Below, piece after piece: positions 57,611-61,090 of a DNA stretch of 61,090 bases. Every line of letters begins with the position of its first letter. Position 1 is the first letter of the stretch. Origin of the DNA: Pelagibacteraceae bacterium AG-439-F23. GTDB lineage: Bacteria > Pseudomonadota > Alphaproteobacteria > Pelagibacterales > Pelagibacteraceae. The notes beneath the pieces are model-generated. The model was not told the DNA's origin. It ran no database searches and saw only the letters and a program-made list of their open reading frames with translations. The translations under genes were made by a program, and so were the position numbers. The DNA lies in NCBI GenBank assembly GCA_003212415.1, contig QCPT01000004.1, positions 1 through 61,090 of the forward strand. The letters are read 5' to 3'.

Positions 57611-59290
57611 ATGGATAAATTAGAGCAAGCAAAAAAAAACTTTGAAGAAGGTATAAAACTTTTTCAAAAAAAAAACTTTAAAGAAGCGCAAATTTATTTT
57701 GAAAAAACATTAGAGATTGCACCTAATAGTTCTCCAACCCTAGAAAATTTATCCAAATCATACCTGGAAACTAAAGATTACGATAAAGCAGAAAAAACTC
57801 TAAAATATTTTATTTCATTAAATAAAGAAGATGATCTTATTGCTTATAAACTGTTATATGAAATATTTACTAAACTAAATAAATATAGTGAACTTGTAAA
57901 TTTAACAACCGATGCAATAAATAAGAATAAATTTGATAACGAATTTCAATTAAAAAGTAGGCTTTTTTATCCAAATTTTTTTAATTCACTAGAAGAAATT
58001 AATAATACAAGGAAAAAATTTATTGATGAAGTGGATAAATTAATTGTAGATGAGAAAATTCCAAATTTAGATATATCAGAAAAATTAATTAAGCCTCCTA
58101 ATTTTGAACTATCTTATGACGGATATGATAATTTAGAGATTAATAAAAAACTTACACAATTGTATTATAAAATATATCCTAATCTTAAAAGTATTGAAGA
58201 GCGTTCTTTTTCTAAAAATGAAAAAATAAAAATTGGCTTTATATCACAATTTTTTTCTGACCATACCATAGCTAAACTCTTTAAAGGTATAATTTACAAA
58301 TTAAATAAAAAAATTTTTGAAGTATATGTTTTTCACTCGGACAAAACATTAAAAGGAAAATTATATAATGAAATTAATGAGTCAGTAGTTTCATATAACT
58401 TTGAAAATATTGTTTTACCGAAAGATTTTCATGAGAAAGCTCAAACAATCAGGGATAAAAACTTAGATATATTGTTTTATCCAGATATTCATATGTCTAC
58501 AAATTTATATTATTTGACATTATTAAAACTTGCAAAATTTCAAATAACTTCATGGGGCCACCCTGAAACTACTGGGAATAATAAGATTGATTTCTTTCTT
58601 TCTTCAAAACTTATGGAAGTAGATGGATATCAAAATAACTTTTCAGAGAAAGTCTTATTATCAAATTATTTACCAATGTATTTTTATAAACCTAAAGTGA
58701 CATTTACTTTAAAAAAAGAAGATATACTTAGTAAAAATATTTATTCTTGTCCTCAATCTTTATTTAAAATGCACCCAAGTTTTGATGAGGCTATTAAAAA
58801 GATTCTCCACAAAGATAAAAAAGCAAAATTATATTTTATAAAAGATGGCAAAGAAATATTAAGCAAAATGTTTTTTAATAGATTAAAAAAAGAAACTCCT
58901 GAAAATATAGATAGGGTCAATTTTATTGATAGATTAACGCCAGAAGAATTTATTCATCATTGTGGAAGGGCATCTGTTCTACTAGATCCTTTTTGGTTTG
59001 GTGCTGGAAATACATTTCATGAGTCAATGTTATATGGAACTCCGACAGTAACCATGCCTACTAAATATTTAAAAAGTAGAATAGTAACTGGTGCATATAA
59101 GCAAATGCAAATTGATGATGCTCCAATATTTAACAACGTTGATGATTATGTTGATAAATGTATAGAAATAGCAAATCAAGAAAATATAGATTTAAAAATG
59201 TATTACAAAGAACAAGCTGAAAAAAATTTATTTGAAAACTTAAATGTCATTGATGATTTAGAAAATATTTTTAAATCTATAGTAAATTAA
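57611..59290 (+). CDS. TPR-containing GT41-like (O-GlcNAc transferase/SPINDLY-type) glycosyltransferase
   Basis: The 559-residue protein joins about three TPR repeats (residues about 3-105: AKKNFEEGIKLFQKKNFKEA, LENLSKSYLETKDYDKAEK, and a third) to a C-terminal domain like the bacterial SPINDLY/OGT group. Visible segments include KIGFISQFFSDHTIAKLFKGI, QITSWGHPETTGNNKIDFFLSS, MHPSFDEAIKKIL, and FWFGAGNTFHESMLYGTPTVTMP, which fit the nucleotide-sugar binding region of GT41. Acceptor and donor are unknown, with protein or surface glycan as candidates. It follows the permease gene by 16 bases and ends five bases from the convergent folD. Confidence 0.85.
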   Translation: MDKLEQAKKNFEEGIKLFQKKNFKEAQIYFEKTLEIAPNSSPTLENLSKSYLETKDYDKAEKTLKYFISLNKEDDLIAYKLLYEIFTKLNKYSELVNLTTDAINKNKFDNEFQLKSRLFYPNFFNSLEEINNTRKKFIDEVDKLIVDEKIPNLDISEKLIKPPNFELSYDGYDNLEINKKLTQLYYKIYPNLKSIEERSFSKNEKIKIGFISQFFSDHTIAKLFKGIIYKLNKKIFEVYVFHSDKTLKGKLYNEINESVVSYNFENIVLPKDFHEKAQTIRDKNLDILFYPDIHMSTNLYYLTLLKLAKFQITSWGHPETTGNNKIDFFLSSKLMEVDGYQNNFSEKVLLSNYLPMYFYKPKVTFTLKKEDILSKNIYSCPQSLFKMHPSFDEAIKKILHKDKKAKLYFIKDGKEILSKMFFNRLKKETPENIDRVNFIDRLTPEEFIHHCGRASVLLDPFWFGAGNTFHESMLYGTPTVTMPTKYLKSRIVTGAYKQMQIDDAPIFNNVDDYVDKCIEIANQENIDLKMYYKEQAEKNLFENLNVIDDLENIFKSIVN

Positions 59291-59295
59291 AAATT

Positions 59296-60144
59296 TTAAT
59301 TATTTTGAGATCTTTTAAAACACTCAATAGTATTTTTTAGTAAGCATGCAATTGTCATTGGTCCTACTCCTCCCGGAACAGGTGTTAAGGCTTTTGCAAC
59401 TTTAGAAACCTCATCAAATGCAACATCTCCAACAATGCCTTTGTCAGTTTTATTAATTCCTACATCAATAACTATTGCATCTTTTTTAACCCAATCACCT
59501 TTTACAAGTTCAGGAATTCCAACTGCCGCAACAATAATATCAGCCTCGAGACACTCAGCTTTTAGATCTTTAGTTCTAGAATGAGTTATAGTTACTGTAC
59601 AATTCTCTTTTAAAAGAAGTTGGGTCATTGGCTTTCCATTTAGATTTGATCTTCCAACTACCACAGCTTTTTTCCCACTTAAGTTTGGTTCAATTTGTTT
59701 TATTAACAAATAACACCCAAGAGGTGTGCAAGGAACTGAGCTTTCATAACCTGATGAGAGATTTCCAACATTCATTGGGTGAAAACCATCAACATCTTTA
59801 CTTGGTGCAATGGTTTCAATAACTTTCTGTTTATCAATATGCTTGGGTAATGGTAATTGTACTAATATTCCCGAAACACTTTCATCTTCATTAAGTTCAT
59901 GAATTTTATCTAGTACCGTTTTTTCTTCTACAGCCTCTGGATATCTTATAACTTCTGATTTTAAACCTACTTCATTTGCTGCTTTTTCTTTCATACGAAC
60001 ATAAATTTGACTAGGAGCCATATCACCAATCAGAATTACTGTAAGTCCTGGAATTTTATTGTGCTTTGCCTTTAGTCCAACAACTTCCTGCTTTAGCTCT
60101 TCTCTAAGTTCTGCCGCTGTTTTTTTTCCGTCTATTAAAATCAT
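59296..60144 (-). CDS. folD: Bifunctional methylene-THF dehydrogenase/methenyl-THF cyclohydrolase
   Basis: FolD interconverts 5,10-methylene-, methenyl- and formyl-THF. The 282-residue protein has the active-site YVRMKEKAANEVG (catalytic Lys region), GILVQLPLPKHID, DVDGFHPMNVGNL, the NADP motif VVGRSNLNGKPMTQLLL, and the C-terminal PVPGGVGPMTIACLLKNT. It would oxidise the C1 units that DmdA and other demethylases place on THF, connecting this end of the window with the DMSP genes. It is seven bases downstream of yggT. Confidence 0.97.
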   Translation of the reverse strand: MILIDGKKTAAELREELKQEVVGLKAKHNKIPGLTVILIGDMAPSQIYVRMKEKAANEVGLKSEVIRYPEAVEEKTVLDKIHELNEDESVSGILVQLPLPKHIDKQKVIETIAPSKDVDGFHPMNVGNLSSGYESSVPCTPLGCYLLIKQIEPNLSGKKAVVVGRSNLNGKPMTQLLLKENCTVTITHSRTKDLKAECLEADIIVAAVGIPELVKGDWVKKDAIVIDVGINKTDKGIVGDVAFDEVSKVAKALTPVPGGVGPMTIACLLKNTIECFKRSQNN

Positions 60145-60151
60145 TGTAAAA

Positions 60152-60442
60152 TTAAAAAATTAATGGTGCCACGTACAGCTTCATACACATTTCTATAAAC
60201 CAGATCAACAAAAGAAGAATTATTGGGGATATATCAAAAGCTCCCAAATTTGGTAAAAATCTTCTTATTTTATTATAAATTGGATCGGTTAGTTTATAAG
60301 TAAATTCTAAGATTGAGTAAACAAACCTATTTGATGTGTTCAAAACATTAAAAGCTATTAACCAGCTTATTATAACATTGGCTATTACAACATAAGAATA
60401 TAATTTTAATAATTGGAGAACCAAATAAAAAATTGCTATCAT
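60152..60442 (-). CDS. yggT: YggT family membrane protein
   Basis: The 96-residue protein has two membrane helices (about 3-25 and 66-88) with the YggT pattern SYVVIANVIISWLIAFNVLN, then FTYKLTDPIYNKIRRFLPNLGAFDISPIILLLLIWFIE. YggT proteins have been linked to osmotic or ion homeostasis and to membrane protein insertion, but the role is not settled. It overlaps the end of the mscS-type gene by four bases, which is suggestive given the channel's osmotic role. Confidence 0.9.
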   Translation of the reverse strand: MIAIFYLVLQLLKLYSYVVIANVIISWLIAFNVLNTSNRFVYSILEFTYKLTDPIYNKIRRFLPNLGAFDISPIILLLLIWFIEMCMKLYVAPLIF

Positions 60443-61090
60443 TTTTTTTCAACATAAATAGACTGGCTTGGAAATGCAAAAGATGCGTTATTTTTTTCAA
60501 CGATCTGTTTAATTTCTAATGCTAGTTTTTCTTTAACTGAAAGCCACTCTTCCCAATCATCAGTTTTGCTGAAACATCTTATATACATATCTATCGAGCT
60601 GTCAGAAAATTTGTCAACTCTTACAGCAATACCTATAGAGGTATCAAAATCTTCATTATTATTTATATGCTCTTCAATTTGATTTCTAATTGTTTTTAAC
60701 TGATCAACCGTTGTGTCATACTGTAGAGTTATAATCCAACTAATCAACCAATTTGTAGTTTGACTTACATTAATAACTGCATTTTCAGCAAATTGAAAAT
60801 TTGGAATAATTGCTAAAGATTTATCAAATTTTCTAATTACGGTTGATCTAAAGCCAATTTTTTCTACAATGCCTTCAATTATTCCTTCAACTAAAATCCA
60901 ATCACCTATTTTAAACCTTTTCTCAACTAATACTAAAATTCCTGAAATTAAATTTTTAAATAAATCTTGAGCACCTAAAGCAACTGCTACTCCAAATAAT
61001 CCTAATCCAGCAATAATTGGGCCAATCTTAATTCCCCACAATTCGAGAACAGCCGCAGCTCCTAAAATAAATATTAAAATTTTTAATGAT
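60439..61090 (-). CDS. mscS: MscS-type small-conductance mechanosensitive channel, partial (5' end outside window)
   Basis: The open frame runs to the right edge (the visible upstream codons read SLKILIFILGAAAVLEL), so the start lies outside the window. The pore helix region GPIIAGLGLFGVAVALGAQDLFKNLISGILVLVE is the MscS TM3 signature, followed by the beta domain (FKIGDWILVEGIIEGIVEKIGFRSTVIRKFD) and a C-terminal alpha/beta domain. The channel opens on membrane tension to release solutes during osmotic downshock. It overlaps yggT by four bases (ATGA). Confidence 0.95.
   Translation of the reverse strand, partial: SLKILIFILGAAAVLELWGIKIGPIIAGLGLFGVAVALGAQDLFKNLISGILVLVEKRFKIGDWILVEGIIEGIVEKIGFRSTVIRKFDKSLAIIPNFQFAENAVINVSQTTNWLISWIITLQYDTTVDQLKTIRNQIEEHINNNEDFDTSIGIAVRVDKFSDSSIDMYIRCFSKTDDWEEWLSVKEKLALEIKQIVEKNNASFAFPSQSIYVEKK

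Noticed and set aside
60439..61041. Complete mscS gene starting at a TTG at 61041
   Set aside because: The frame continues open to the window edge and the upstream codons encode further membrane-helix residues matching MscS, so the true start is outside the window.

Overview
The window is a strongly AT-rich, almost gapless bacterial segment whose gene content and order point to an alphaproteobacterium of the SAR11 clade (Candidatus Pelagibacter or a close relative). The reasons are very short or negative intergenic distances, no insertion sequences, phage genes, CRISPR or tRNA genes, alphaproteobacterial families (DUF2794, an IalB-like protein, priA next to atpH, leuCDB near asd) and a DMSP demethylation cassette (dmdA/B/C). 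Both ends cut genes: atpG at the left edge and an mscS-type channel at the right edge. No stretch longer than about 200 bases lacks a gene.

Layout. 1-29701 is one unbroken run of minus-strand genes. In transcription order (right to left) it reads: ffh, rpsP, trmD, rplS (translation and protein targeting; rimM is absent from its usual place); leuC, leuD, leuB (leucine synthesis); dmdC, dmdB, dmdA (DMSP demethylation and methylmercaptopropionate breakdown); asd; sdhC, sdhD, sdhA, sdhB; mmsA; mdh; sucC, sucD, sucA, sucB, lpdA (half of the TCA cycle); priA; and atpH, atpA, atpG (ATP synthase). Carbon entering from DMSP can therefore be oxidised by the TCA enzymes encoded next door and used through the respiratory chain and ATP synthase.

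29702-29861 is a divergent region containing a relatively GC-rich, elaborately paired RNA-like element in front of ffh. It predicts a closing stem, three hairpins and a loop-to-leader pseudoknot. To its right, on the plus strand, lie dapF and ftsY, so SRP protein and SRP receptor are encoded almost head to head.

31596-39090 (minus) holds a secreted protein of unknown function, an alpha/beta hydrolase, an MFS transporter and a TRAP transporter (dctP, dctQ, dctM). The large permease carries a long charged coiled-coil tail, and a perfect GC-rich hairpin separates dctP from dctQ. 39234-44121 (minus) encodes a GlcD/D-lactate-dehydrogenase-like flavoprotein, an aminotransferase and two tandem FMN-dependent 2-hydroxyacid dehydrogenases. 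With the TRAP system these look like a module for small 2-hydroxy/2-oxo acids. 44128-48760 (minus) has a PagL-like lipid A deacylase and the cytochrome c maturation genes ccmC-D-E-F-G-H, without ccmA/B. An hspQ-like gene follows upstream, after a gap holding a large inverted repeat.

49330-61090 is mixed: yciB and a DUF2794 gene, a Bax-inhibitor-1 family protein, an aldo/keto reductase, an IalB-like periplasmic protein, argG, tesA divergent from an ABC ATPase/FtsX-like permease pair (the two start codons overlap in a single CATG), a TPR plus GT41-like glycosyltransferase, folD, yggT and partial mscS. The most interesting signals are the ffh leader RNA, the shared repeat in the tails of two ribosomal proteins, the TRAP permease tail and intercistronic hairpin, and the inverted repeat upstream of ccmC.
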